Source: Fictibacillus sp. b24
Lineage (GTDB): Bacteria; Bacillota; Bacilli; Bacillales; Fictibacillaceae
NCBI RefSeq assembly: GCF_030348825.1
Contig: NZ_JAUCES010000005.1
Coordinates: forward strand, 1,612,001 to 1,676,000
Length of the DNA stretch: 64,000 nt
Direction of reading: 5' to 3'
Positions 26,501-34,555 of this stretch are shown here, in pieces; the first letter of the stretch is position 1; each line of letters starts with the position of its first letter. The translations under genes and the position numbers were made by a program. The notes beneath the pieces are model-generated. The model was not told where the DNA came from. It made no database searches and was given only the letters and a program-made list of their open reading frames with translations.

Positions 26501-26758
26501 AAGGGAAGAACTTTTTACTGATTTTACATCTTCTACTTGCTTTAATTGAGTTTCAAGTTTGTCTGTTACTTGTTTGTTTACATCTTCAGGAGATGCTCCT
26601 GGATAGACAGTTTGAACCGTCAATTGTGGAAACTCAACATTGGGAAGCAGATCCACTTTTAAGTTCGTGAACGAGAATACCCCTCCAACAATGAGCAAAA
26701 ATGAAAAGATAAATATCGCTACTGGGTTTTTTAAACTGAATTTCGTTAGCCAGTTCAT
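23597..26758 (-). CDS. RND-family efflux transporter permease
   Basis: Proton-driven export pump of 1053 residues resembling B. subtilis SwrC (YerP) and AcrB-type proteins. It shows the RND layout: an N-terminal helix, a large extracytoplasmic loop, helices 2-6 with GGMAVAVGRVVDDSIVVIENI, a second loop and helices 8-12 with GIVTTNAIVLVDRI. Residues about 241-289 form an insertion rich in Gly, Ala, Pro and Gln (PGPGAPGGAGGGAPGGQG) followed by SLKLGDIAEIK. No periplasmic adaptor gene is adjacent, as in other Firmicute RND pumps. It is divergent from a PadR regulator with a palindrome between them. Confidence 0.9.
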   Translation of the reverse strand: MNWLTKFSLKNPVAIFIFSFLLIVGGVFSFTNLKVDLLPNVEFPQLTVQTVYPGASPEDVNKQVTDKLETQLKQVEDVKSVKSSSLESVSIISMDFPFTANMDDVEDQVKSVISETDLPDDVEPEVSRFSFGTIPIYNISLFPEKEGENIQAFVNDELVSELKKIQGVNNVSVGGVKETFVSITLDKEKAKEAGVTLNSVKEAINGRAISFPAGTVTDDSITVPVRVEEAVDTVAELKEITISSSQGAPAQSPGGAENAPGPGAPGGAGGGAPGGQGAPAQTQAPQAPASLKLGDIAEIKETDDVSEITRYNQKASLSMAVTKKQDANTVEVAEKVIEVLNKKKYDDKLDYAIGFGQAEGIKDSVNTLVKEGLFGALFASLAVLIFLRNFRATIIAIISIPLSLLVSAIFLDRLDITLNIMTLGGMAVAVGRVVDDSIVVIENIFRRIRKTDGVYDRDELIIDSTREILKAIVSSTITTVVVFLPLGLVGGVTGEFFLPFALTVVFALLASLIVAVTIVPILAKYAFKKVKPEKNDGLLQRGYEKLIKASLNHKILVLFTSFILLGGSFFLATKLGMVFLPNEEQKTLTVNVELPASTNVTKTNEISLEVEDYLAKRDTIKDVTAGIGSRDFQTGLKRQNVANYFVNLKKEANVETELKELEKDIKAITDEKAEGTVISLQEVSSGGPPSNNEVNIDLYSNNLEDLQKAASQVEEYMKTLDSIKYVSNNFKDTQKQWAVSIDTEKAAEKGVSGFAVLGAVSDVTKPVEVGELTLDGNQKNVKVEYDESVKSLDEIKDLTVFGSSGPVKISDVADVSEKETVTGIQKLDGKIYAQVSAQVKGDNVQKVTQDVIKGVEDNVDLPASVSTEGGGGSEETMDTFKDLGLAMLVAIGLVYLTMLITFGRARIPFIILSSLLFVPVGAIGGLYLINEPLSVSAMIGILMLIGIVTTNAIVLVDRIGQNREIKGMPVREALLEAGKTRLRPILMTAFATIAALIPLALTTSSGTLISKGLAIVVIGGLTTSTLLTLIIVPVLYELFFRRQAKREKAKITS

Positions 26759-26784
26759 TGATTCCTCTCCTACGTATGTTTTTT

Positions 26785-26804
26785 ATATGTGTATTTTCAC
26801 ATAT
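26785..26804. promoter_or_regulatory. palindromic operator between RND pump and PadR gene
   Basis: ATATGTG and CACATAT form a perfect 7-bp inverted repeat with a 6-bp spacer. It lies between a likely minus-strand promoter (TTGATA-18-TATATT) and the pump start, 27-46 bp before the ATG. Geometry and family habits suggest the PadR-type regulator next door binds here. Confidence 0.55.
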
Positions 26805-26916
26805 GTTTATCTATAATATAATGTGTGTATAAGATTTTTATCAAGTAATAAGAATAAATAATTTGTGAAAAATATGTTACAATGCAAAACAGTACAGTAT
26901 GAAAGAAGGGTAACAA

Positions 26917-27462
26917 ATGGCGTTAAGGTATGCGCTGTTAGGTTTATTGGCAAAAAATGAAGCAACAGGATATGAGCTTACACAGCAATTTAAAGAAACG
27001 GTTATTCATTTTTGGACAGCCCACCACACCCAGATCTATCGTGAACTATTGAAAATGGAAGAAGAAGGTCTAACTCAATCTAAAACGGTTCAGCAGAGTG
27101 ATTATCCAGATAAAAAAATATATACGATCACCGATAAAGGGTTTGAACAGCTTCTTGAATGGATGCTGAACAAGCCTGTAAATGTCCCGAAACTGAAGGA
27201 CGATCTGTTATTAAGAGTATCTATGTTTCACTTTATTCCTACAGAAAAAGCGATTGATTTTTTAGAGAAGAGTAAAGAACACCATCAGATGGGCCTAATG
27301 ATGACGAAAAGATGGCAAGAGGAGAACTTTCCAAAAGGAACGTATGAAAAAAATGAACTTGGCGAGTATTTGACGAGTGAATTCGGCATTCGTTATATGG
27401 AAAGCTGGCTATCATGGTGTAACTGGGCAATTAAAGTTTTGAAGAAGAAAGGTGAGTCTTAA
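26917..27462 (+). CDS. PadR-family transcriptional regulator
   Basis: A 181-residue repressor-type protein. The N-terminal winged helix reads ALRYALLGLLAKNEATGYELTQQF, then QIYRELLKMEEEGLTQSKTVQQ and KIYTITDKG. The C-terminal helical dimerisation domain (about residues 95-180) is characteristic of the long PadR (Vir_act_alpha_C) subgroup that senses phenolic or toxic compounds. It is divergent from an RND efflux pump, so control of the pump is the obvious inference. An extended -10 (TGTTACAAT) precedes it. Confidence 0.85.
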   Translation: MALRYALLGLLAKNEATGYELTQQFKETVIHFWTAHHTQIYRELLKMEEEGLTQSKTVQQSDYPDKKIYTITDKGFEQLLEWMLNKPVNVPKLKDDLLLRVSMFHFIPTEKAIDFLEKSKEHHQMGLMMTKRWQEENFPKGTYEKNELGEYLTSEFGIRYMESWLSWCNWAIKVLKKKGES

Positions 27463-27468
27463 AACAGC

Positions 27469-27807
27469 ATGGAGATTGTATTCACAGATGCAGCATTAAA
27501 ACGGTTAGAAAAAAAGGTGCAAGGGAAAAGAGGGTACTTAAAACTTAAGCATGATACAGAAGGTTGTGGGTGTGTTGTGAGTGGGGTCGCGGCCCTTTGG
27601 CTAGTTGATCAAACAGAGGATAATGACACGAAAATCGAGACGAATGGTCCCGACCTTTATATGGAATATAACAAAGCAGTTTTCTTTGATGAGAAAATGA
27701 CGATCGATGTAACAGCTGGCAATCACTTCGCGTTAAAAAGCCCTGCAGAAATGTTAAATCCTTCAATGAAATATTACGATAAAACGAAACAAAACACGGG
27801 TGTGTAA
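27469..27807 (+). CDS. yqkB: HesB/IscA-like iron-sulfur biosynthesis protein, YqkB-like
   Basis: A 112-residue protein of the HesB-like domain family as in B. subtilis YqkB. MEIVFTDAALKRLEKKVQ opens the fold, GCGCVVSGVAALWLV contains two close cysteines, and MTIDVTAGNHFALKSPAEML ends it. The C-terminal CGC pair typical of IscA/SufA is absent, so a classical A-type carrier role is uncertain. ATG 27469 comes 7 bp after padR with only an AAAGGTGAG site at long spacing. It may be cotranscribed with padR. Confidence 0.75.
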   Translation: MEIVFTDAALKRLEKKVQGKRGYLKLKHDTEGCGCVVSGVAALWLVDQTEDNDTKIETNGPDLYMEYNKAVFFDEKMTIDVTAGNHFALKSPAEMLNPSMKYYDKTKQNTGV

Positions 27808-27845
27808 GAGGGCACTGTAAAAGTCTCTTTATAAAATGTTTGGTG

Positions 27846-27917
27846 CGGTGATCTCCGTTCCAGGGTACAACCTGGAACGGAAATCAACTACTTTCAATAG
27901 CGACAATGAATACGAAA
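27846..27917. repeat. miniature self-complementary derivative of the dispersed repeat (copy D)
   Basis: TGATCTCCGTTCCAGG at 27849-27864 is complementary at 15 of 16 positions to CCTGGAACGGAAATCA at 27871-27886, with loop GTACAA. Both arms derive from the same end of the repeat family, and a CAACTACTTTCAA tail with a CGACAATGAATACGAAAA end follows. The internal part of the element is missing. Confidence 0.75.
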
Positions 27918-27960
27918 AAAACATGAGAATTTCAACCTGCTTTTCATTGGCCTTCATATA

Positions 27961-28866
27961 TTAATGCTGAGGAACGTTCCTTACTAAGTTAAATTGCTTG
28001 CTTGCAACTGGCTTAGAAAGAAGCGGAGATATGTAGGCTGCAGCTTCAAGCAGTTTATCCAAGTGAATACCAGTTGAAATGCCCATTTGAGATAGCATAT
28101 AGACTACATCTTCAGAAGCAACGTTTCCAGAAGCGCCTGGTGCAAACGGGCAGCCGCCAAGCCCTCCGGCAGAAGTATCAAAACGGTCAATCCCAGCTTG
28201 CAGACTAGCAAAAATGTTGGCAAGTGCCATTCCACGCGTGTCGTGAAAATGAGCGGTAAGCAGAGTGGTTGCACGCAGATGATGCTTCAATAATGTAAAC
28301 AATTCATAGCACTCCGATGGATTAGCCATTCCGATCGTGTCAGCTACACTGAGTTCATCTACACCCATTTCTTCAAATTCTAGGCAAACTTTTAATACAT
28401 CGTGTTCATCGATTTTTCCTTCAAAAGGACAATAGAAACTTGTAGAGATACAAGCCCTTACGAAATACCCTTTCCTTTTCAATTCATCAATAAGAGGTCT
28501 TAATTCATTCATACTTTCTTCGGTCGTTTTGTTGATATTTTTTTTATTGAATGCGTCACTTACACCAACAAACACAGCGATATGTTTCACGCCTGATTCA
28601 GTAGCTAAATCGATTCCCTTTTTGTTAGGAGCCAGAACAAAGTTCCGCAGGTCATCTAAGCAATTTTCAATAACAACGGAGGCGTCTTGCATTTGAGGCA
28701 CCCATTTTGGCGAAACAAATGAGGTGAGCTCCATTTCTTGAAACCCCGCATTCTTCAGTAATGAAATGAATTCAATCTTGTTTTTTACGGGGATTAGATT
28801 CTTTTCGTTTTGAAGTCCATCCCGCGGTCCAACTTCGATAAGTGTGACTCGTTCAGGTAAGTCCAC
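27961..28866 (-). CDS. mvaB: hydroxymethylglutaryl-CoA lyase
   Basis: Cleaves HMG-CoA to acetoacetate and acetyl-CoA, the last step of leucine breakdown. The 301-residue TIM barrel shows VTLIEVGPRDGLQNE, MELTSFVSPKWVPQMQD, the metal ligands in TAHFHDTRGMALAN, and the signature GGLGGCPFAPGASGNVA with the catalytic Cys. I set the start at GTG 28866 (AAAGGGG upstream), which fits the 299-residue YngG of B. subtilis; the frame is open to 29022. The acetoacetate it makes is the substrate of the divergent CoA-transferase operon. Confidence 0.9.
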   Translation of the reverse strand: MDLPERVTLIEVGPRDGLQNEKNLIPVKNKIEFISLLKNAGFQEMELTSFVSPKWVPQMQDASVVIENCLDDLRNFVLAPNKKGIDLATESGVKHIAVFVGVSDAFNKKNINKTTEESMNELRPLIDELKRKGYFVRACISTSFYCPFEGKIDEHDVLKVCLEFEEMGVDELSVADTIGMANPSECYELFTLLKHHLRATTLLTAHFHDTRGMALANIFASLQAGIDRFDTSAGGLGGCPFAPGASGNVASEDVVYMLSQMGISTGIHLDKLLEAAAYISPLLSKPVASKQFNLVRNVPQH

Positions 28867-28884
28867 TGATGTAAAACCCCTTTC

Positions 28885-28900
28885 TAGAAAGCGTTTTCCT
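28885..28900 (-). promoter_or_regulatory. cre-like site between mvaB and the thiolase operon
   Basis: On the minus strand AGGAAAACGCTTTCTA matches the degenerate cre consensus WTGNAANCGNWNNCWW at every fixed position except the second. It lies 19 bp before the mvaB start and 113 bp before the divergent thiolase start, so CcpA could control both. Confidence 0.55.
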
Positions 28901-29012
28901 TTCTTTATTTTAACTAAAAAAAATCGTCTGTTGCAACACATTTCAAATGTTATGGTATGATAAAAAGGAATTTTCAGAAATATTATTGCGTTTAATAAGG
29001 AGGAGACTAGGA

Positions 29013-30215
29013 ATGGTTTCAAGAGAGAGAGATGCTGTGATTGTAAGCGCTGTCAGAACACCGATCGGAAGTTTTATGGGAAGTTTTAAAACGGTATCGG
29101 CAACGGATCTGGGATCAATTGCTATTAAAGACGCGTTAAAAAAAGCGGGCATTCCACACGATTCCGTAGATGAAGTCATTATGGGGAATGTTCTGCAAGC
29201 AGGACTTGGACAAAATCCTGCACGACAAGCTGCCATTAAAGCTGGGTTACCGAATGAGGTATCTAGCATGACGATCAATAAAGTATGTGGTTCAGGCTTA
29301 AAGGCCATTCATTTAGCGTGCCAATCCATCTGGCTGAACGAAGCAGATACTATCGTTTGCGGTGGTATGGAAAACATGAGCCAAGCTCCTTATCTATTAA
29401 ACGGGGCGAGAGACGGTCTGCGTATGGGGAACGCTCCTATGGTAGATTCCATGATCCAAGATGGACTATGGTGTGCTTTTGGTGATTATCATATGGGGAT
29501 TACGGCAGAAAATTTATGTGAAACCCATTCTCTATCACGTGAAGAATTAGACGAATTTGCAGCCGAAAGCCAAAGGAAATGTGCTCAAGCACAAGAACAA
29601 GGAAAGTTTGATGATGAGATCACACCAGTGGAGATTCCTCAGCGCAAGGGAGATCCGGTGATTATAGATAAAGATGAGTACCCAAAACCAAGCTCGACGG
29701 CTGAAAAGTTAGGCAAGTTACGGCCAGCATTTAAAAAAGACGGCATGGTAACAGCGGGGAATGCTTCTGGCATTAATGACGGTGCAGCCGCACTTGTTGT
29801 GATGAGCAGAAAGAAAGCTGAAGAGTTAGGACTTAAACCGCTTGCTGTCGTTAAAGCAAATGCTAGTGCTGGTGTTGCACCTGAAGTGATGGGGATCGGC
29901 CCAGTAGAAGCAGTTAAGAAAGTATTGAAGAAGACAGAATTGAGTATGAAGGATTTCGATCTTGTCGAAGCAAATGAAGCATTTGCAAGCCAATCTCTCG
30001 CTGTTGGCAAAGATCTGGAGTTTGATAAAGAAAAGCTGAATGTAAACGGAGGAGCGATTGCACTCGGCCATCCAATCGGAGCAAGCGGTGCAAGAATTGT
30101 GGTAACGCTGCTTCATGAGATGAAGCGCAGGAATTCAAAGAGAGGCCTTGCAACACTCTGTATCGGCGGCGGTCAAGGTGTAGCTTCGATCTTTGAAAAC
30201 GAAGAGAATAATTAA
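29013..30215 (+). CDS. acetyl-CoA acetyltransferase (thiolase) 1
   Basis: Thiolase of 400 residues interconverting acetoacetyl-CoA and two acetyl-CoA. Active-site residues are visible in [17 protein letters not shown] (nucleophilic Cys), [25 protein letters not shown] (His) and [10 protein letters not shown] (second Cys). ATG 29013 follows AAGGAGGAG; the frame is open upstream. The promoter region holds an extended -10 (TGGTATGAT) and a small palindrome ACATTT-C-AAATGT at 28938-28950. It is the first gene of the ketone-body operon. Confidence 0.9.
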   Translation: MVSRERDAVIVSAVRTPIGSFMGSFKTVSATDLGSIAIKDALKKAGIPHDSVDEVIMGNVLQAGLGQNPARQAAIKAGLPNEVSSMTINKVCGSGLKAIHLACQSIWLNEADTIVCGGMENMSQAPYLLNGARDGLRMGNAPMVDSMIQDGLWCAFGDYHMGITAENLCETHSLSREELDEFAAESQRKCAQAQEQGKFDDEITPVEIPQRKGDPVIIDKDEYPKPSSTAEKLGKLRPAFKKDGMVTAGNASGINDGAAALVVMSRKKAEELGLKPLAVVKANASAGVAPEVMGIGPVEAVKKVLKKTELSMKDFDLVEANEAFASQSLAVGKDLEFDKEKLNVNGGAIALGHPIGASGARIVVTLLHEMKRRNSKRGLATLCIGGGQGVASIFENEENN

Positions 30216-30264
30216 CGTCATAGAAACAACACACTTATTAAGTATTATACGAGGAGAGATTAAC

Positions 30265-30957
30265 ATGAAACCTATTGTGAACTCAGCACTTGAAGCTGTA
30301 GCTGATATAAAAGACGGATCTACACTATTAGTAGGGGGATTTGGATTAGTTGGAATTCCTGAAAACTTAATCCTAGCATTAGTTGAAAAAGGAACAAAAG
30401 ACCTTACAGTGATCTCAAACAATTGTGGAGTAGATGATTGGGGACTTGGTCTTTTACTCAAAAATAAACAGATTAAAAAAATGGTAGGTTCTTATGTTGG
30501 TGAGAACAAAGAGTTTGAAAGACAAGTTTTATCAGGGGAAATCGAAGTAGACTTGATTCCACAAGGTACACTGGCAGAAAGAATCAGAGCGGGCGGAGCA
30601 GGCATCCCAGCATTCTACACACCGGCAGGAGTAGGAACGCCTATTGCTGAGGGAAAAGAAACACGTACATTTAACGGAAAAGAATATTTGCTTGAAGAAG
30701 GAATCGTAGCGGACTTCAGTTTAATTCGAGCGGCTAAAGGAGATAAAGCCGGGAACCTCATTTATAACAAAACAGCGCGCAACTTCAATCCGATGATTGC
30801 AGCAGCTGGAAGAGTAACGATCGCTGAAGTAGAAGAGCTTGTGGAAATCGGCGAATTGCACCCCGACTACATACATACACCAGGTGTATACGTACAGAAG
30901 ATGATTGTTGGCACACAAGAAAAACGCATTGAGCGCCTAACAGTAAAACAAGGATAA
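30265..30957 (+). CDS. scoA: 3-oxoacid CoA-transferase subunit A
   Basis: Alpha subunit (230 residues) of a succinyl- or acetyl-CoA:acetoacetate CoA-transferase. Family markers are [56 protein letters not shown] and [14 protein letters not shown] 30265 follows GAGGAGAG. It is followed after 16 bp by the beta subunit. The operon content (thiolases, AtoE) points to acetoacetate activation; the CoA donor cannot be determined. Confidence 0.9.
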   Translation: MKPIVNSALEAVADIKDGSTLLVGGFGLVGIPENLILALVEKGTKDLTVISNNCGVDDWGLGLLLKNKQIKKMVGSYVGENKEFERQVLSGEIEVDLIPQGTLAERIRAGGAGIPAFYTPAGVGTPIAEGKETRTFNGKEYLLEEGIVADFSLIRAAKGDKAGNLIYNKTARNFNPMIAAAGRVTIAEVEELVEIGELHPDYIHTPGVYVQKMIVGTQEKRIERLTVKQG

Positions 30958-30973
30958 GAGGAGGGAAACCATA

Positions 30974-31627
30974 ATGAACATTAGAGAGAGAATTGCCAAA
31001 AGAGCCGAGAAAGAAATCGAATCAGGGTTCTATGTAAACTTAGGAATCGGAATGCCTACGATGGTGGCAAATTTCATATCAGATAATAAAGAGGTAGTCC
31101 TGCAATCTGAGAACGGACTGTTAGGAATTGGACCATATCCTCTTGAAAATGAAGTGGATCCTGACCTGATTAACGCAGGAAAAGAAACGGTAACTGCTAT
31201 TAAGGGAGCTTCATACTTTGACAGTTCTGAGTCTTTCGCAATGATCCGAGGCGGTCATATTGATATCGCAATCCTCGGTGGAATGGAAGTTTCAGAGAGT
31301 GGAGATCTTGCAAACTGGATGATTCCAGGAAAGATGATAAAAGGGATGGGCGGTGCGATGGATCTAGTGCACGGCGCAAAAAAAATCATCGTCATCATGG
31401 AGCATGTGAACAAAGCAGGAGAAAGCAAAATTTTAAAACAATGTCAGCTTCCATTAACGGGTAAAGGCGTCGTGGAACGAATTATAACGGACCGTGCTGT
31501 AATGGATGTTTCTGATAAAGGTCTTGTCCTGAGAGAAGTGGCTGAAGGGTACTCAGTAGATGATGTTCTGAACTCAACTGAAGCAAAGCTTACTGTTAGT
31601 GATGATGTAAAACTAAACGCATATTGA
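30974..31627 (+). CDS. scoB: 3-oxoacid CoA-transferase subunit B
   Basis: Beta subunit (217 residues) carrying the catalytic glutamate, Glu46 in [13 protein letters not shown], which forms the glutamyl-CoA thioester. [14 protein letters not shown] and [19 protein letters not shown] are further family motifs. A GAGGAGGG ribosome binding site precedes ATG 30974. It pairs with scoA directly upstream. Confidence 0.92.
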   Translation: MNIRERIAKRAEKEIESGFYVNLGIGMPTMVANFISDNKEVVLQSENGLLGIGPYPLENEVDPDLINAGKETVTAIKGASYFDSSESFAMIRGGHIDIAILGGMEVSESGDLANWMIPGKMIKGMGGAMDLVHGAKKIIVIMEHVNKAGESKILKQCQLPLTGKGVVERIITDRAVMDVSDKGLVLREVAEGYSVDDVLNSTEAKLTVSDDVKLNAY

Positions 31628-31645
31628 TAAAGAGGAGGCCGTTCT

Positions 31646-32962
31646 ATGTTTGGAGCAATGACCCGCGCCTCTAATAAATTGATGCAGCGGTTTTTACCTG
31701 ATCCTTTTATATTCGTCATCTTACTTACAGGAGTAGTCTTTTTGTTTGGGCTGATCGTTACCGGTCAGTCCCCTGTAAAAATGGTGTCATTTTGGGGAGA
31801 CGGCTTCTGGAAACTACTTGAGTTTTCCATGCAGATGGTCCTCATATTAGTTACAGGGTATGTGTTGGCGAGCTCGCCATTTTTTAAGAAAATGCTAAGA
31901 AAACTCGCATCATACGCTAAAACACCAGGGCAAGCCATCATCAGCGTTACGTTGGTGGCGCTATTAGCAAGCTGGATAAACTGGGGGTTCGGTTTAGTTA
32001 TTGGTGCTATCTTTTCTAAAGAATTAGCACGTCAAGTGAAAAATACAGATTATCGTTTGTTGATCGCAAGTGCTTATAGCGGATTTGTTGTTTGGCACGG
32101 TGGTTTATCAGGTTCCATTCCTTTAACGATTGCTACCCCCGGACATTTTATGGAGAAAACAATGGGAGTCATCTCAACGAATGAAACATTGTTTGCCCCT
32201 TTTAATCTATTTATTATAGGTGCTCTTTTTATTCTATTACCTTTAACAAACCGTCTTATGATGAATAAAGATGAAGCTTATCAAATTGATGCGTCACTTC
32301 TGGATGACGGAGTTGAAGCAGCCACTCTATCAGAAGCGGATACACCAGCAGAAAAGCTTGAAAACAGCATGTGGCTGTCCATGATTATTGGGATTCTTGG
32401 ACTTGCCTACATGGTCTACTTTTTTGCAGCGAACGGCTTTAACTTAAACATCAACTTTGTTAACTTTATCTTCTTGTTCTTAGGCATTCTGCTTCATAAA
32501 ACACCGAGAAACTATATTAATTCTGTCGCAGAAGCTGTAAAAGGGGCTAGCGGCATCATCATACAGTTTCCGTTTTATGCTGGGATAATGGGTATGATGG
32601 TCGGTTCAGGATTAGTAACTGAGATGTCTGAATGGTTTGTAGCCATATCTAATGAGACTACTCTTCCATTGTTTACGTTTTTAAGTGCGGGAATCGTCAA
32701 CGTTTTTGTTCCATCTGGCGGAGGACAATGGGCTGTGCAGGCTCATGTTGTATTGGATGCTGCTAAGGCACTTGACGTTTCACAAGCGAAAACGGCGATG
32801 GCCGTAGCATGGGGTGACGCTTGGACTAATCTAATCCAACCTTTTTGGGCGCTGCCTGCATTAGCAATTGCCGGACTTAAAGCAAAAGATATTATGGGAT
32901 TCTGTTTGATCGTTCTTTTTGTAAGTGGAATTATCATTTGTGCTGGCTTTTTACTTTTTTAA
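31646..32962 (+). CDS. atoE: short-chain fatty acid transporter, AtoE type
   Basis: Membrane permease of 438 residues with about ten helices, family AtoE/short-chain fatty acid uptake. Typical segments are FVILLTGVVFLFGLIVTG, SWINWGFGLVIGAIF, the glycine-rich NVFVPSGGGQWAVQAHVV and WGDAWTNLIQPFWALPALAIAGL. It sits between the CoA-transferase and the second thiolase, so uptake of acetoacetate, butyrate or similar acids is the inferred role. Confidence 0.88.
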   Translation: MFGAMTRASNKLMQRFLPDPFIFVILLTGVVFLFGLIVTGQSPVKMVSFWGDGFWKLLEFSMQMVLILVTGYVLASSPFFKKMLRKLASYAKTPGQAIISVTLVALLASWINWGFGLVIGAIFSKELARQVKNTDYRLLIASAYSGFVVWHGGLSGSIPLTIATPGHFMEKTMGVISTNETLFAPFNLFIIGALFILLPLTNRLMMNKDEAYQIDASLLDDGVEAATLSEADTPAEKLENSMWLSMIIGILGLAYMVYFFAANGFNLNINFVNFIFLFLGILLHKTPRNYINSVAEAVKGASGIIIQFPFYAGIMGMMVGSGLVTEMSEWFVAISNETTLPLFTFLSAGIVNVFVPSGGGQWAVQAHVVLDAAKALDVSQAKTAMAVAWGDAWTNLIQPFWALPALAIAGLKAKDIMGFCLIVLFVSGIIICAGFLLF

Positions 32963-32980
32963 AATGTGAGGTGCAAAAAC

Positions 32981-34150
32981 ATGGGGATCTATGTAATCGA
33001 TGGTGCTAGAACACCGTTTGGTTCGTATGGAAAATCTTTAACTGATGTAAACCCGACACATCTAGGTGAAATAACTGCTCTTGAGGCGATTAAACGAGCT
33101 AATATCACTAGTGCAGACATCACAGATGTGGTTTACGGAAATGTGATTCATTCTAGTAAGAATGCAGCTTATGTCGCACGCCATACCGCTTTAAAAGCAG
33201 GTGTACCTTCAGATGTTCCTGCAATGCTCGTTAACCGCTTATGCGGATCAGGCTTGCAGGCGGTCGTTTCGGCGATGCAGAATCTTCGAGATCAGGAAGA
33301 AGGAATCGCACTTTGCGGGGGCATAGAAAATATGTCACAGTCCCCACACGTTTCCTTTCATCATAGATTTCATAATCAAAAGTTTGGCGCAATTTCATTT
33401 GAAGATATGCTCCTTCAAACCTTAAGTGATGAGTACATTGGCTGTGGTATGGGAATAACCGCTGAAAACCTTGCTGAGAAATATAACATTTCTAGAGAAG
33501 AACAAGATGAATATGCGAGTTTAAGTCATCGTAAAGCAGCGGACGCAAGAGAAAAGGGCAGATTTAAAGAAGAAATCGTCCCTGTACCATTAAAAAGCGG
33601 TGCACTTTTTACTGAAGATGAAGGCATAAAACCAGAGACTTCTGTATCTCTGCTCGGACAACTTAGACCTTCTTTTCAAAAAGACGGAACAGTTACAGCA
33701 GGTAACTCATCGTCAATTAACGATGGTGCAGTGTCTTTAATCCTTGCTCATGAAAAGTCAGTAAAAGAAAAAAGCTTAAAGCCACTCGTTGAAATTGTCT
33801 CGTGGTCTGTAACGGGAGTAGATCCATCCATCATGGGGATCGGACCTGTTCCAGCTATTAATAAGCTGCTTGAAAAAGCAAACCTTTCTATTGATGAAAT
33901 AGGTTTATTTGAGATTAATGAAGCATTTAGTGCTCAGTACTTAGCTGTTGAAAAAGAATTAAAACTGGATCGTGAACGAACGAATGTAAATGGCGGTGCG
34001 ATAGCACTCGGCCACCCAGTTGGAGCGAGCGGTGCAAGACTATTGTTAACTCTCGCTTATGAAATGAGACACCGCAATGAAAAATACGGAGTAGCTAGCC
34101 TTTGTATTGGCGGAGGTCAAGGAATTGCGATGCTATTAAAATCTGTTTAG
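32981..34150 (+). CDS. acetyl-CoA acetyltransferase (thiolase) 2
   Basis: Second thiolase of 389 residues in the same operon. The motifs are VNRLCGSGLQAVVSAMQ (nucleophilic Cys), EINEAFSAQYLA, GHPVGASGARLLL and [12 protein letters not shown]. It is clearly diverged from thiolase 1, so different chain-length preference is plausible. ATG 32981 follows GAGGTG; a GTG at 32966 would add five residues. It ends the ketone-body operon and is followed at once by a dispersed repeat. Confidence 0.9.
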   Translation: MGIYVIDGARTPFGSYGKSLTDVNPTHLGEITALEAIKRANITSADITDVVYGNVIHSSKNAAYVARHTALKAGVPSDVPAMLVNRLCGSGLQAVVSAMQNLRDQEEGIALCGGIENMSQSPHVSFHHRFHNQKFGAISFEDMLLQTLSDEYIGCGMGITAENLAEKYNISREEQDEYASLSHRKAADAREKGRFKEEIVPVPLKSGALFTEDEGIKPETSVSLLGQLRPSFQKDGTVTAGNSSSINDGAVSLILAHEKSVKEKSLKPLVEIVSWSVTGVDPSIMGIGPVPAINKLLEKANLSIDEIGLFEINEAFSAQYLAVEKELKLDRERTNVNGGAIALGHPVGASGARLLLTLAYEMRHRNEKYGVASLCIGGGQGIAMLLKSV

Positions 34151-34158
34151 AAAGAAAA

Positions 34159-34505
34159 GGCTGTTTTCAAATTCATCGGTGCATTGAAAGTAGTTGATTT
34201 CCGTTCCAGGTGCTCGCTTTCCGCGGGGCAGGCGGTGAGCCACATTTGTATGCTTCACTCTTAAGTGTCTCACCTGTCTAGTTGCAGTGGCTAGCCCCTC
34301 GAGGTCAAAAGTTAAATGGTCAAAAAGGCAAAGTGCGCCTTTATTGCCCATTCACCTTTTGCTTGTCGGGGCTGAGCGAGCCACTTCCACTTTTCGGACT
34401 GCCCGCCTGTCCTAGCCGAGAGTCTCTCACCTTGCACTCCAATCAACTTGTCAAAGCAGTAAATGAACAAAAGTTTAAGAAGCAACAATCCTTTATAAAA
34501 CAGCC
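34159..34505 (-). repeat. dispersed palindromic repeat, copy E, interrupted
   Basis: Runs from GGCTGTTTTCAAATTC to TTTATAAAACAGCC, so both ends show the GGCTGTTTT terminal inverted motif. Left-arm landmarks TTTCCGCGGGGCAGGCGGTGAG and the right-arm CCCGCCTGTCC and CACTCCAATCAACT are present. A 125-bp element is inserted between them at 34277-34401. Confidence 0.88.
34277..34401 (-). repeat. second hairpin element nested in repeat copy E
   Basis: The insert is bounded by CTG on both sides (34274-34276 and 34399-34401). Its arms GTGGCT...GCCCC and GGGGC...AGCCAC pair, and an inner hairpin GGCAAAG...CTTTATTGCC lies in the loop. It does not resemble the host repeat. A CTCGAGGTC segment and the CCACTTCC end recall another Bacillaceae interspersed hairpin, but this is from memory. 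Confidence 0.65.
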
Positions 34506-34511
34506 AAAAAG

Positions 34512-34552
34512 AAATAGTCCCATTCAGCACAAACTGAATGGGACTATTTTGT
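34512..34552. terminator. bidirectional terminator between thiolase 2 and yqkF
   Basis: AAATAGTCCCATTCAG pairs perfectly with CTGAATGGGACTATTT across a six-base loop. T-rich tracts follow on both strands. On the minus strand it is 4 bp beyond the aldo/keto reductase stop. Confidence 0.9.
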
Positions 34553-34555
34553 CTT

